Assembly (NCBI RefSeq): GCF_014218275.1
Contig: NZ_AP023213.1
Location: forward strand, 124,001 to 188,000
Reading direction: 5' to 3'
DNA: 64,000 nucleotides
DNA from: Citrifermentans bremense
GTDB lineage: Bacteria > Desulfobacterota > Desulfuromonadia > Geobacterales > Geobacteraceae
A model generated the notes under the pieces. That model searched no databases. It had not been told where the DNA came from and saw nothing but the letters and a program-made list of their open reading frames with translations. A program made the translations under genes and the position numbers. Positions 36,434-44,920 of the stretch are shown piece by piece; position 1 is the first letter of the stretch; every line of letters starts with the position of its first letter.

Positions 36434-37387
36434 TTAACTGCGCTTCTCGTCTTTTTCTTCCTTCATCTCCTCGTTCACGTCCTCGCGGGGCGCGCTCACC
36501 TCTCCCGCCACCTTCTCGCCCGGCTTCTTCCCCTCCGCGGAGCTGTGCTCGATGACGGAGTTGATCACCGCGCCGGCCAGGATGATGAGCCCGGTCAGGT
36601 AAAGCCAGAGCAGCAGCACGATGACGGCACCGATGCTGCCGTAGGTCTTGTCGTAGGAGCCAAAGTTGTTGATGTAGTAGGAGAAAGCGAGTGACATCAC
36701 GATCCAGCTCGGGATGGCGATCACGGCGCCGGGGCTGATCCAGACCCACTGGTGCTCCACGTCGGGGGTGAAATAGTAAATGACGGCGATGGCGAGTATG
36801 AGGACGAACAGGGTGACCGGTACCAGGGCTGCGAACCAGACCACCTTGAAGGCGCCGCCGAAGTTGATCAGTCCTGCCACGTAGTCGCCGATCTGGTTGC
36901 CGAACATGAGCGCCGCCATCGCCAGCAGGAACAGCAACGAGAGGCCGACGACCAGCCCGATGGCGATCAGGCGCACCTTCCAGAAGGGGCGCCCTTCCTT
37001 GACGTCATAGAGGTTGTTCATGGCGTCCATGACGGAGACGATGGCGTTGGATGAGGCCCAGAGCGCGAGCACGATCCCGGTCGAGAGGAGTCCTTGCTTC
37101 TTGTTGGTGAAAAGGGCCTGGATGTTGTCCTTGATCAGCGCGAAGGTTTCGCCGGGAAGGAACCTGGACGCGTTGTCCAGCACGTACTCCAGCAGGTGCG
37201 GGACCGGCAGGTACGCGATCAGCGTGGTCAGGAAGAGGAGGAAGGGAAAGGAGGCGAACAGGAAGTAGTAGGCCATGGCGGCGGCGTGCTCGGGGCAGTC
37301 CTCCTCGGAGAACTTCTTGTAGGCCCTTTTTGCCAATTCCTTGTAGCTCGTGTCGCCCAGCTTGAAGTATCTGCGCAGTGAGATCAT
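36434..37387 (-). CDS. YihY/virulence factor BrkB family membrane protein
   Basis: A 317-aa inner-membrane protein with six hydrophobic segments: about residues 35-60 (AAAMAYYFLFASFPFLLFLT), 95-115, 135-160, 180-205, 215-235 and 245-270. The motif FASFPFLLFLTTLIA and LLWLYLTGLIILAGAVINSV match YihY/BrkB. The last 45 residues are charged and cytoplasmic. AAGGAG lies seven bases before the ATG. It is the last gene of a leftward operon (SRPBCC, alcohol dehydrogenase, SDR, YihY) with gaps of 28-50 bp. Substrate unknown. Confidence 0.9.
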   Translation of the reverse strand: MISLRRYFKLGDTSYKELAKRAYKKFSEEDCPEHAAAMAYYFLFASFPFLLFLTTLIAYLPVPHLLEYVLDNASRFLPGETFALIKDNIQALFTNKKQGLLSTGIVLALWASSNAIVSVMDAMNNLYDVKEGRPFWKVRLIAIGLVVGLSLLFLLAMAALMFGNQIGDYVAGLINFGGAFKVVWFAALVPVTLFVLILAIAVIYYFTPDVEHQWVWISPGAVIAIPSWIVMSLAFSYYINNFGSYDKTYGSIGAVIVLLLWLYLTGLIILAGAVINSVIEHSSAEGKKPGEKVAGEVSAPREDVNEEMKEEKDEKRS

Positions 37388-37437
37388 GGTCGACTCCTTG
37401 ATGAGGTCACCCTGCCACCTTGCGGGGCAAGGGTTAG

Positions 37438-38298
37438 CTACCCTCCTACGATGGTCCCGCCGTTTGGATGCAAAACTTGGCCGGTCATGTAGGAGCCACC
37501 TTCGGAGGCGAGGAAGACGTAGCTGTGGGCCACTTCCACCGGCTGCCCCGCCCGCTTCAAAAGCACGTTGCCGCCGAACTGCTCGGTCTTCTCCTCCGGG
37601 AAGGTCCCGGGGATGAGCGGGGTCCAGATTGGACCGGGCGCCACGGCGTTCACCAGGATCCCCTTTTCGGCGAGCGACAGGGCGAGCGAGCGGGTGAAGG
37701 CGACGATGGCTCCTTTGGTGGAGGAGTAGTCGATAAGGTTGGGGTTTCCCTTGTAGGCGGTGACCGAGGTGGTGTTGATGATCCGGGAGCCCTCCTGCAG
37801 GTGCTTCAGCGCGGCCTTAACCAGGTAGAACTGCGCGAAGATATTGGTCCTGAAGGTCCGCTCCAATTGCTCTGAGGAAATCTCTTCGATCCCCTGGCAG
37901 TAATGCTGCTCGGCCGCGTTGTTCACCAGCAGGTCCAGCTTGCCGAACGCCCCCACAGTTTTGTTGACTATGTCGAGGCAGAACTGCTCCTGCCCCACGT
38001 CCCCCCTGAAAGCGAGGCAGCGTACCCCCTCGCGCTCCACGATGTCGCGGGTCTCTTTCGCGTCCTGGTCTTCCTCCAGGTAGCAGAAGGCGATGTTGGC
38101 CCCCTCGCGGGCGAAAGCGATGGCGACGGCCCGGCCGATGCCGCTGTCGCCGCCGGTGATGAGGGCGGTTTTCCCCTGCAGCTTCCCGGACCCACGGTAT
38201 TCGAACTCGCCGCTTTGCGGCCTGGGTGTCATCTCGGCTTCTTTTCCCGGTTGCGCCTGGCGCTGCGGCGGGAACTTCTTTTCTTCCTCGGTCGGCAT
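37438..38298 (-). CDS. short-chain dehydrogenase/reductase (stress-protein-39 type)
   Basis: An SDR oxidoreductase of 286 aa. The first 35 residues are polar (EEEKKFPPQRQAQPGKEAEM), as in the YdaD/YhxC-type general stress SDRs. Then come the NAD(P) motif TGGDSGIGRA (TGxxxGIG), LVNNAAEQ (NNAG-like), catalytic Ser in NTTSVTAYKG, YSSTKGAIVAF (YxxxK) and VAPGPIWTPLIP. The basic/aspartate side after strand 2 (CYLEEDQD) leaves the NAD/NADP choice open. AAGGAG lies eight bases before the ATG. The substrate is unknown; neighbours suggest a stress-linked alcohol/aldehyde reaction. Confidence 0.9.
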   Translation of the reverse strand: MPTEEEKKFPPQRQAQPGKEAEMTPRPQSGEFEYRGSGKLQGKTALITGGDSGIGRAVAIAFAREGANIAFCYLEEDQDAKETRDIVEREGVRCLAFRGDVGQEQFCLDIVNKTVGAFGKLDLLVNNAAEQHYCQGIEEISSEQLERTFRTNIFAQFYLVKAALKHLQEGSRIINTTSVTAYKGNPNLIDYSSTKGAIVAFTRSLALSLAEKGILVNAVAPGPIWTPLIPGTFPEEKTEQFGGNVLLKRAGQPVEVAHSYVFLASEGGSYMTGQVLHPNGGTIVGG

Positions 38299-38326
38299 CT
38301 GGTATCTCCTTTGGACTGCGGTCGGG

Positions 38327-39532
38327 TCACGCGGAGGCCGGTTCGCTCTTCTGGGCGGCGTGCTCCGGTTTAAGCGCGATCTTGATGCAGGAATCCTGCT
38401 TCTTCACGAAGGTGCGGTACCCCTCCGGCGCGTCCTCGAGCGACATCCTGTGGGTGATGATGGATGAGGGATCGATCTGCTGCTCGGCGACCAGCTTTAC
38501 CAGGTGCGGGAGGTACTTGTGCACGTGGGCCTGCCCTCCCCGGAGCGTGAGCCCCTTGGCGAAGATGGCTCCCATCGGGAACTTGTCGATGAACCCGCTG
38601 TAGACCCCGGTGATGGAAAGGGTCCCCCCCTTGCGGCAAGCCTTCACCAGCTGGCGCAGCGCCGAGGCCCGGTCGGTCTCCAGGTGCAGCGTCTGCTTCA
38701 CCAGATCGTAGACGTCCTCGATGCCGGTGCCGCGTGCTTCGAGCCCCACCGCGTCGATGCAGGAGTCGGGGCCGCGGCCGCCGGTCATGTTCTGCAGCTG
38801 CTCGGCCACGTCCACTTCCTCGTAGTTGAGCACCTCCGCCTGGCACTGGCTGTGCGCCATCTGCAGGCGGTCGGGGAAGCGATCGATGCCGATCACCCGC
38901 TCGGCCCCGAGAAGCTTGGCCGATTTCATGGCCAAAAGCCCAACCGGTCCGCACCCCCAGACGGCGACTGTGTCGCCCGGATTGATGTTGCAGTAGACCG
39001 CGGCCTGGTAGCCGGTGGGCATGATGTCCGTTAACAGCACCACCTGCTCGTACGGTATCCCGTCCGGTATCTTCTCGAGCCCCACGTCGGCGAAGGGAAC
39101 CCGGACATACTCGGCCTGGCCGCCCGCGTACCCCCCGTAGAGATGGGAGTAACCGAAGATCCCGCCGCCGGTGTCGCCGTAGATATGCTCCATCATCCAG
39201 GAATTGGGGTTCGAGTTGTCGCAAAGCGACCAGAGCTCATGCTTGCAGTACCAGCACGCGCCGCAGCTGATGGGAAAGGGGACTATCACGCGGTCGCCGA
39301 CCCTGAAGCGGGTGACGGCGGGACCCGCGGCGACGATCTCGCCCACGAACTCGTGCCCCAGGATGTCACCCTTCTTCATGGTCGGGACGTAGCCGTTGTA
39401 AAGGTGCAGGTCGGAACCGCAGATGCAGGTGAGGGCGACCTTGACGATGACGTCCCCCTTCTGCACGATCTCCGGGTCTGGCACCGTGTCCACCCGCACG
39501 TCCTGCTTGCCATGCCAGCATACTGCCCTCAT
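38327..39532 (-). CDS. zinc-dependent alcohol dehydrogenase (formaldehyde-dehydrogenase-like)
   Basis: Medium-chain dehydrogenase, 401 aa. The catalytic zinc ligands are in CICGSDLHLYNG and GHEFVGEIV; structural-zinc-type Cys are in CGACWYCKHELWSLC. The Rossmann fold is VAVWGCGPVGLLAMKSAKLL with IGIDRFPDRL, so an Asp implies NAD. Insert features (MMEHIYGDTGGGIFGYSHLY, GGYAGGQAEYVRVPFADVGL) resemble glutathione-independent formaldehyde dehydrogenases. AAGGAGG precedes the ATG. It is in the leftward operon; the SDR starts 28 bp after its stop. Confidence 0.9.
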   Translation of the reverse strand: MRAVCWHGKQDVRVDTVPDPEIVQKGDVIVKVALTCICGSDLHLYNGYVPTMKKGDILGHEFVGEIVAAGPAVTRFRVGDRVIVPFPISCGACWYCKHELWSLCDNSNPNSWMMEHIYGDTGGGIFGYSHLYGGYAGGQAEYVRVPFADVGLEKIPDGIPYEQVVLLTDIMPTGYQAAVYCNINPGDTVAVWGCGPVGLLAMKSAKLLGAERVIGIDRFPDRLQMAHSQCQAEVLNYEEVDVAEQLQNMTGGRGPDSCIDAVGLEARGTGIEDVYDLVKQTLHLETDRASALRQLVKACRKGGTLSITGVYSGFIDKFPMGAIFAKGLTLRGGQAHVHKYLPHLVKLVAEQQIDPSSIITHRMSLEDAPEGYRTFVKKQDSCIKIALKPEHAAQKSEPASA

Positions 39533-39577
39533 ATCTCCTCCTTGTCGCGCCCAGGTTCCGGGGCGCCCGGCCCTGAG

Positions 39578-40306
39578 TTACTCAACGGTGCGCCTGGCGG
39601 TAGTCTCCTCGCCCACCTCGAGGATCTGCTTCAGGCGCTTGAGATCCTCCTCCAGTTGCTGGGCGTTTAGGCCGTGGGCGATCCTGGCTGCGGCCCTTCC
39701 GGCAGTGCCGCCGGGGGGGTAGTAGTCGATGATCACCCGCACCTCGGTGCCGCGGTTGCCGGGGGCCTCCTTGAACTCCACCGTCCCCTTGTTCGGGATG
39801 TCGGCGCTTCCCACCGAGTGCCAGCTGATCTGTTGTCCCGGGGTGTCCTCCATCATCTCCGCGTCCCATTCCGTGCTGAGTCCGCCGGGGCCAACCGCTT
39901 TCCAGTGTGAGGTCCGCTCGCCGGTGACCTGCACCGACGCGAGGTGCTTCATGAAACGCGGCAGGTTCTCCAGGCGGCGCCAGAACTCGTAGACCTGGTG
40001 CGGCGGCAGGCCTATGGTCACCACCTTCTCTATGCGCAGTCCCGACTCTTGTGTGTGCACGGTGTCAACCCCTATAGCTTCGTACAGGCCGCAGTGCCCG
40101 GTTTGCCCCCGGTAAAGGAGCATCCCTCCGCTCGCGATCATGGCCAGGCCGGAGAGGTAGTTTCTCCTCCCTACGCTCCAAAGTCCGGAGAGCGCCAGGG
40201 CCGCGCCTCCTGCAAGCGATGCCTTGCGCTCCGCCGGCCCCACGTTAACTCTCGTGTGTGCCTGGCCGCGGTAAGCGCGGCCTTGCTCAGTTGTGCTGGT
40301 TTCCAT
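39578..40306 (-). CDS. SRPBCC (cyclase/dehydrase) protein with N-terminal DUF2892-like membrane part
   Basis: A 242-aa protein. Residues 27-75 (ASLAGGAALALSGLWSVGRR, then YLSGLAMIASGGMLLYRGQT) form two membrane helices like DUF2892. About 85-225 is an SRPBCC/polyketide-cyclase-like domain (VTIGLPPHQVYEFWRRLENL, then PRFMKHLASVQVTG, GTEVRVIIDYYPPGG). Such fusions are annotated cyclase/dehydrase and occur in stress loci; the ligand is unknown. AAGGAGG lies six bases before the ATG. It is the first gene of the leftward operon. Confidence 0.82.
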   Translation of the reverse strand: METSTTEQGRAYRGQAHTRVNVGPAERKASLAGGAALALSGLWSVGRRNYLSGLAMIASGGMLLYRGQTGHCGLYEAIGVDTVHTQESGLRIEKVVTIGLPPHQVYEFWRRLENLPRFMKHLASVQVTGERTSHWKAVGPGGLSTEWDAEMMEDTPGQQISWHSVGSADIPNKGTVEFKEAPGNRGTEVRVIIDYYPPGGTAGRAAARIAHGLNAQQLEEDLKRLKQILEVGEETTARRTVE

Positions 40307-40461
40307 GCTAATCCTCCTTAGAAGCAGTAGTGCTGCTTTTTATTAGTGGCTTTTAAGAATTCAAATAAGCTAACACAGCGACTTTGGATTGCAATAGAGT
40401 TGGGGGATTTTGGACGGGGAAGAATGGGGGTGGGATCGTCGGGACGCGGGAGAAGCTGTGA

Positions 40462-40506
40462 CAAAAGGGACGGGCCGGTTCTGGAAGAGTGGCCCGTCCC
40501 CTTTTG
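40462..40506 (-). terminator. terminator after ku
   Basis: AAAAGGGACGGGCC / GGCCCGTCCCCTTTT arms around a 16-base loop. T-runs on both strands allow bidirectional use. It sits just past the ku stop. The 40307-40461 spacer holds no gene. Confidence 0.75.
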
Positions 40507-40512
40507 GCGGCT

Positions 40513-41292
40513 CTAGGCCGCCTCCTTCCTTTTCTGTTTTATGCTCTCCTTCAAAAGCGCCATCATGTCGGCGACCTTCGGCGGAGGAGGCTGTTTCGCC
40601 TGGGGCGCGGGCGTCCTTCCCTGGGCCTTTTCCTCGATGATACGTTTCAGGTCGTCCACGTACTGGTCCTTGTATTTTTCCGGGTCGAATTTCACCGTCA
40701 GCTGGTCGATGAGGGAAAGCGCCAGCGCCACCTCCTGCTCGCGCAGGTTCTCGTCCCCGGGGAGTTTCAGGTCGGCCGCGTCCCGCACCTCTTCGGCGTA
40801 CCTGATCTGGTTCAGCACCAGCACCTTGTCCAGGGGCCTCAGAATCCCGATGCTCCCCCTGTTCCTCAGCACGTAATGCGCCACTCCCACCTTCCCTGAG
40901 CGCTTCAGCGCCTCTCTCAAAAGGGCATACGCCTTGGGACCGGTCTTCTCGGGCTCCAGGTAGTACGGCTTCTCGAAGAACCTGGTGTCGATCTCCCGCT
41001 CGTCGATGAAGTCGACGATGTCGATGAGGTGCGTCTTTTCAAGGCTCGCGTTCTCGAAGTCCTGGTCGGTCAAGACGATGTACTCGCCGTCGCTGTACTC
41101 ATACCCCTTCACGATCTCCTCGTAGGGGACCTCCTGGTTGTCGTTCTTGCAGACCCTCAGGTACTTGATGGGGCAGAGATCACTCTTGCGCAACATGTCC
41201 AGATCGAGAGTGTTGCTCTGGGAGCCGCTGTAAAGCTTCACCGGTATGTTCACCAGCCCGAAGCTGATTGAACCTGACCACATCGCCCTCAT
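40513..41292 (-). CDS. ku: Ku protein (NHEJ end-binding)
   Basis: Bacterial Ku, 259 aa, a homodimeric ring on DNA ends that recruits LigD. It opens MRAMWSGSISFGLVNIPVKL, the universal start, then LHLLR-type MLRKSDLCPIKYLRVCKNDN, PYEEIVKGYEYSDGEYIVLT, IDTRFFEKPYYLEPEKTGPK and VAHYVLRNRGSIGILRP. A short C-terminal Lys/Pro-rich extension (QAKQPPPPKVADMMALLKES) probably contacts LigD or DNA. GAGGAGGTGA precedes the ATG. ligD lies about 20 kb left on the same strand, so the pair is not one operon. Confidence 0.96.
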   Translation of the reverse strand: MRAMWSGSISFGLVNIPVKLYSGSQSNTLDLDMLRKSDLCPIKYLRVCKNDNQEVPYEEIVKGYEYSDGEYIVLTDQDFENASLEKTHLIDIVDFIDEREIDTRFFEKPYYLEPEKTGPKAYALLREALKRSGKVGVAHYVLRNRGSIGILRPLDKVLVLNQIRYAEEVRDAADLKLPGDENLREQEVALALSLIDQLTVKFDPEKYKDQYVDDLKRIIEEKAQGRTPAPQAKQPPPPKVADMMALLKESIKQKRKEAA

Positions 41293-41457
41293 GTTTCACC
41301 TCCTCACCTCGCCGTACTTTCCCAGCCTGGGGACGGCGCAGGTTCTCATTTGACGAATTAGCAGAAACAGGGGGAATTTTACCATGAATGAGGCGCTTCG
41401 CCCTCTGCTTGCCTGCTCTTCTGCCTGGGCAGCGCTATTCATGAAGCATTCGCAAAG

Positions 41458-41480
41458 GGCATTGCACAAAGTTCAATGCC
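41458..41480. promoter_or_regulatory. inverted repeat upstream of DUF748 promoter
   Basis: GGCATTG, nine bases, CAATGCC: perfect arms 50 bp upstream of the -35. Typical geometry for an activator or repressor dimer; no regulator is assigned. Confidence 0.35.
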
Positions 41481-41529
41481 GGCCACATTTTTCTGCCGTC
41501 GGGATCGGCAGTAAAAGCGCCCGCGAGCA

Positions 41530-41557
41530 TTGACAAAGCAAAGCGACCGCCTACATT
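41530..41557 (+). promoter_or_regulatory. promoter of the DUF748 operon
   Basis: Consensus TTGACA, a 16-base spacer, TACATT preceded by C (CTACATT). Confidence 0.45.
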
Positions 41558-41614
41558 TGTTAGCGGCATTTAATCTTGAGGTGACAGGGAGCGGCGCGGG
41601 CCCTGGAGATAGAC

Positions 41615-43240
41615 ATGGCTGAAGAAAGCGGGAACAAAGCGCCCGGCGCCGGTAGAAAGCTGTTGAGCGCGAAGCCGCTGCTCATGATAGCGGACGTCAT
41701 CGTCGCACTCATCGTCGTCGTGTTCATCGCCAGCTTTTTCATCGACGAACCGCTGCGGCGCATCACCGAGAAGAAGATGAACCAGAGCCTCAAGGGGTAT
41801 TCTGTCCGTCTTCCCAAGCTCCATTTCAGCCTGATCGGGCTCTCAATCACGCTCAAGGGGCTCACCGTTTCTCAGCAGGCGCACCCTGAGCCGCCGGTGG
41901 CGGAGTTCCCGTACCTGCGGGCCAGCGTCCACTGGCGCGAGATACTCGCCGGGAAGCTCGTCGGCGAGATGAGGCTCGACGAACCGAAGATCCACATCAA
42001 CCTGACCCAGCTGAAAGCCGAGGCACAGAGCAAGGTTCCCATCAAGGAAAAGGGGTGGCAGCAGGCGGTGGAGGCGATCTACCCCTTGAAGATCAACCTC
42101 TTGAAGATCAACGACGCCAGCATCACCTATATCGATCAGGACCCCAAGCACCCCCTCGTGCTGAGCAACCTGGACCTTGAGGCGAACAACATCCGCAACA
42201 TCCACCTCCCTGACAAGGTCTACCCCTCATCCTTCCACCTCGAGACCGACATCTTCAAAACCGGCCACGGGACCGTCGACGGGAAGGCGAATTTCCTCGC
42301 CGAGCCGACCCCGGCGGTGAAGGCCGACCTCAAGCTGGAAAAGGTGCCCCTCGACTACTTTCAGCCGGTGCTGGCCCGCTACAACATGTCGGTCAAAGGC
42401 GGCGTTTTGAGCGGCAACGGGGACATCGAGTACGGGCGGAAGGTGCAGACCGCGCGCCTGAAGAAGCTGGTGATCAGCGGGGTCACCATGACCTATCTCC
42501 ACTCGGAAGAGACGGCGGCGGTGGAGAAAAGAAGGGCGGAAAAGGTGAAAGAGGCGGCCAAGGAGGTGAGCAACAAGCCGAACCTGGTGCTGAGCATCGA
42601 CCGGTTCGACCTGGTCCGCTCCGACCTCGGGATGTTGTACAACGCCGGCGGCAAGAAGTTCCGGATCTTCGTGGCCGACACCGATTTCAGCCTGAGCAAC
42701 TTCTCCAACCAGTTCTCGCGCGGTCCCGCGAAGGCGAAACTGACCGGCAAGTTCATGGGAAGCGGCGCGACAGAAGCCTCCGGGGACTTCCGCCCCGAGA
42801 AGAACGGGCCGGACTTCGACCTCTACTTGAAGATCTCCAACACGCAGCTCACCTCCCTGAACGACCTGCTCCGAAGCTACGGGGATTTCGACGTCACCGC
42901 CGGGACTTTTTCGCTGGTGACCGAGCTGCATGTGAAAAACGAGAGGGTGGACGGGTACATCAAGCCCTTTTTCAAGGACATGAAAGTCTACGACCGGCGC
43001 CAGGACAAGAACAAGGGGTTCTTCAAGCAGGTGAAGGAGATCCTGATCGGGGGGATAGCGAAGCTTCTGGAAAACAAGCCGCGGGAGCAGGTGGCGACCA
43101 AGGCCGACATCTCCGGCCCTCTGAAAAACCCGCAGACCAGCACCTGGCAGATCGTGGTGCAGCTTGTGCGCAACGCCTTCTTCAAAGCGATCCTCCCCAC
43201 CTTCGAGAGGGATGTTACGGCGCTCGGTAAAAAGCGCTAG
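41615..43240 (+). CDS. DUF748 (AsmA-like) membrane-anchored protein
   Basis: A 541-aa protein with one N-terminal membrane anchor (about residues 22-45, LLMIADVIVALIVVVFIASF) and a long periplasmic beta-rich region. Features are NQSLKGYSVRLPKLHFSLIG, LRASVHWREILAGKLVGEMR, and the repeated LKINLLKINDASITYID and DLKLEKVPLDYFQPVLARY typical of DUF748 in the AsmA-like bridge-protein superfamily. Members are proposed to help phospholipid or envelope transport; no direct proof applies here. It starts a rightward run of small stress-type genes (DUF3309, DUF6496, 43695 gene, hemerythrin). Confidence 0.85.
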   Translation: MAEESGNKAPGAGRKLLSAKPLLMIADVIVALIVVVFIASFFIDEPLRRITEKKMNQSLKGYSVRLPKLHFSLIGLSITLKGLTVSQQAHPEPPVAEFPYLRASVHWREILAGKLVGEMRLDEPKIHINLTQLKAEAQSKVPIKEKGWQQAVEAIYPLKINLLKINDASITYIDQDPKHPLVLSNLDLEANNIRNIHLPDKVYPSSFHLETDIFKTGHGTVDGKANFLAEPTPAVKADLKLEKVPLDYFQPVLARYNMSVKGGVLSGNGDIEYGRKVQTARLKKLVISGVTMTYLHSEETAAVEKRRAEKVKEAAKEVSNKPNLVLSIDRFDLVRSDLGMLYNAGGKKFRIFVADTDFSLSNFSNQFSRGPAKAKLTGKFMGSGATEASGDFRPEKNGPDFDLYLKISNTQLTSLNDLLRSYGDFDVTAGTFSLVTELHVKNERVDGYIKPFFKDMKVYDRRQDKNKGFFKQVKEILIGGIAKLLENKPREQVATKADISGPLKNPQTSTWQIVVQLVRNAFFKAILPTFERDVTALGKKR

Positions 43241-43272
43241 ATAAGGACGCCGCAAAGGTAAAGGAGGTGGCT

Positions 43273-43425
43273 ATGAGAAACGTCTTGCTGCTGATTCTGA
43301 TCCTGCTGGTCATCGCGGCACTCCCTGCCTGGCCCTACAGCGAGGGATGGGGGTACTTCCCGAGCGGCGGCCTCGGAGTGGTGCTGGTGGTTCTGCTGCT
43401 GCTGGTTTTCATGGAGCGGATCTAG
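43273..43425 (+). CDS. DUF3309 small membrane protein
   Basis: A 50-aa protein, MRNVLLLILILLVIAALPAW, then PYSEGWGYFPSGGLGVVLVV, two hydrophobic helices around the conserved PAWPYSEGWGYFPSGGLG that defines DUF3309. Function unknown. AAGGAGGTGG precedes the ATG. It lies 32 bp after DUF748. Confidence 0.87.
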   Translation: MRNVLLLILILLVIAALPAWPYSEGWGYFPSGGLGVVLVVLLLLVFMERI

Positions 43426-43469
43426 CCGCGGCCGTCTGGCGCGGGAACTACGGGATACGGGGAGGCCAC

Positions 43470-43652
43470 ATGCCTAAGTACGGGAAGAAAGCACAAGAAA
43501 CGGTGCATGAAGTGATGGACAAATACAAAAAGGGCGAATTGAAAAGCGGCAGCGGCAAGAAGGTGACCGACCGCAAGCAGGCCGTGGCAATTGGCCTGTC
43601 GGAGGCACGCGAAAAAGGGGCCAAGGTGCCGGAACCTCCGAAGAAGAAGTAG
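43470..43652 (+). CDS. DUF6496-type small basic protein
   Basis: A 60-aa Lys-rich protein, MPKYGKKAQETVHEVMDKYK, then KGELKSGSGKKVTDRKQAVA and IGLSEAREKGAKVPEPPKKK. The pattern fits DUF6496, small stress-associated proteins of unknown role that may bind nucleic acid (inference from charge). The ATG at 43470 has GGGGAGG upstream; a longer in-frame reading from 43347 lacks one. Confidence 0.78.
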   Translation: MPKYGKKAQETVHEVMDKYKKGELKSGSGKKVTDRKQAVAIGLSEAREKGAKVPEPPKKK

Positions 43653-43694
43653 CCAGGCACCATAACCGGAAGGAAAGCTAAAAAGGAGGCTGTC

Positions 43695-44258
43695 ATGGCA
43701 AAAAACATTGCAGTATTCGGTATCTATCACAGCAGGGAGAGCGTGGAGAACGCCGTCGACGCGCTTAGGGCGGCAGATTTCCGCAACACCGACATCTCTG
43801 TCCTTTTCTCCGAGAACGTCGGCACCAAGGATTTCGCCCACGAAAAGCACACCAAGGTCCCCGAGGGGTCGAGTGCAGGGGCTGGGACCGGCGCGGTCAT
43901 CGGCGGCGCTCTCGGCTGGCTCACCGGCATCGGCGCCTTGGCGATCCCCGGCGTAGGCCCCTTCATCGCGGCGGGCCCGATTGTGGCAGCGCTCGCCGGC
44001 GTCGGTGCAGGCGGCGTGATCGGCGGCATTGCCGGTGCGCTCGTGGGGATGGGGATCCCCGAGTACGAGGCGAAGCGCTACGAGGGGCGGGTCAAGGAAG
44101 GGGGCATCCTCCTCTCGGTACACTGCGACAACGCCGACTGGAAAAAACGGGCCATGGACATCCTCAGGCAGACCGGCGCAGGCGACATCGGCTCCGAAGG
44201 AGAGGCAAAGGCAGATTTTGCGAGCTCCGACAAGCCCAAGCCGAGGGGGAGCGCCTGA
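43695..44258 (+). CDS. Gly/Ala-rich membrane-associated stress-type protein
   Basis: A 187-aa protein. Residues 1-45 (AKNIAVFGIYHSRESVENAV, DALRAADFRNTDISVLFSEN) look like the YflT/general-stress-protein-17M N-terminal domain. A long hydrophobic Gly/Ala segment follows (about 60-120, AGTGAVIGGALGWLTGIGAL, GVGPFIAAGPIVAALAG...), then GIPEYEAKRYEGRVKEGGIL and a C-terminal domain. This layout recurs in stress loci as 'general stress protein' or ActD-like, with unknown activity. AAGGAGG precedes the ATG. Confidence 0.7.
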   Translation: MAKNIAVFGIYHSRESVENAVDALRAADFRNTDISVLFSENVGTKDFAHEKHTKVPEGSSAGAGTGAVIGGALGWLTGIGALAIPGVGPFIAAGPIVAALAGVGAGGVIGGIAGALVGMGIPEYEAKRYEGRVKEGGILLSVHCDNADWKKRAMDILRQTGAGDIGSEGEAKADFASSDKPKPRGSA

Positions 44259-44383
44259 CGCCATGCCCTGAACCCGCTTCGCGTCCCTCCTCGCGAGCGG
44301 CGGGGACCGTCGCCAGGGAAGGTGAGGCTCCATCAGGCGCGGGAGGAAAGCGGGCGGCTTAGGCAAAAACAGGAGGAAAGGAG

Positions 44384-44899
44384 ATGCCAACTAGCAAATC
44401 AAGCAGCGAATCGCACGGCAAATCGGCGGAACTTACCATCTTCGACGTGCTGAAGCAGGATCATGAGAAGGCCCGTTACCTGTTCGACAAGGTGCAAAAA
44501 GCCGGCCGCAAGGAAATCTCCACGCTGCAGAAGCTGTTCGCCCAGTTGGAAGAGGAACTGGAAATTCACATGGAAGGCGAGGAGCGTTTCTTCTACAGCG
44601 TGCTGGAGCAGAACGAGGAGATGCGCGACAAGGTGCTGCAGGCGTTCGAGGAGCACCAGGTCGCAAAGACCATGCTCGGCACCTTCCAGGCGCTCGCAGT
44701 CGATGACGAGCGCTGGACGGCGAAGCTGCAGGTCCTGAACGAGATCGTCGAGCATCACATGCAGGAAGAAGAGCGCGAGGTGTTCAAGCTGGCCAGAAAG
44801 GCACTGGGGAAAGAGCAGCAGCACGAGATCGCGCTGCAGTTCCAAAGAAACAAGCGGGAGGGTCGCAAGTCCTCCCGGGGAGCCCCGGTAGAGGGGTAG
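44384..44899 (+). CDS. hemerythrin domain protein
   Basis: A 171-aa protein with a hemerythrin-like four-helix bundle (about residues 18-140). The putative di-iron ligands are in DVLKQDHEKAR (His), EIHMEGEERFFY (His/Glu), AFEEHQVAKTM (His) and IVEHHMQEEEREVFKL (His, Glu). Such proteins bind O2 or NO or handle iron; which one applies is not known. The tail is basic and disordered. AGGAAAGGAG precedes the ATG. It ends the stress operon and is followed by a strong terminator. Confidence 0.85.
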   Translation: MPTSKSSSESHGKSAELTIFDVLKQDHEKARYLFDKVQKAGRKEISTLQKLFAQLEEELEIHMEGEERFFYSVLEQNEEMRDKVLQAFEEHQVAKTMLGTFQALAVDDERWTAKLQVLNEIVEHHMQEEEREVFKLARKALGKEQQHEIALQFQRNKREGRKSSRGAPVEG

Positions 44900-44920
44900 G
44901 GGACAAAATACAGCTAAAGA

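Larger units (their letters stand above)
41293..41614. other. 322-base divergent spacer between ku and DUF748
   Basis: No gene is seen. It contains a seven-base inverted repeat at 41458-41480 and a promoter for the rightward operon at 41530-41557. The leftward ku promoter is not clear. Confidence 0.5.
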
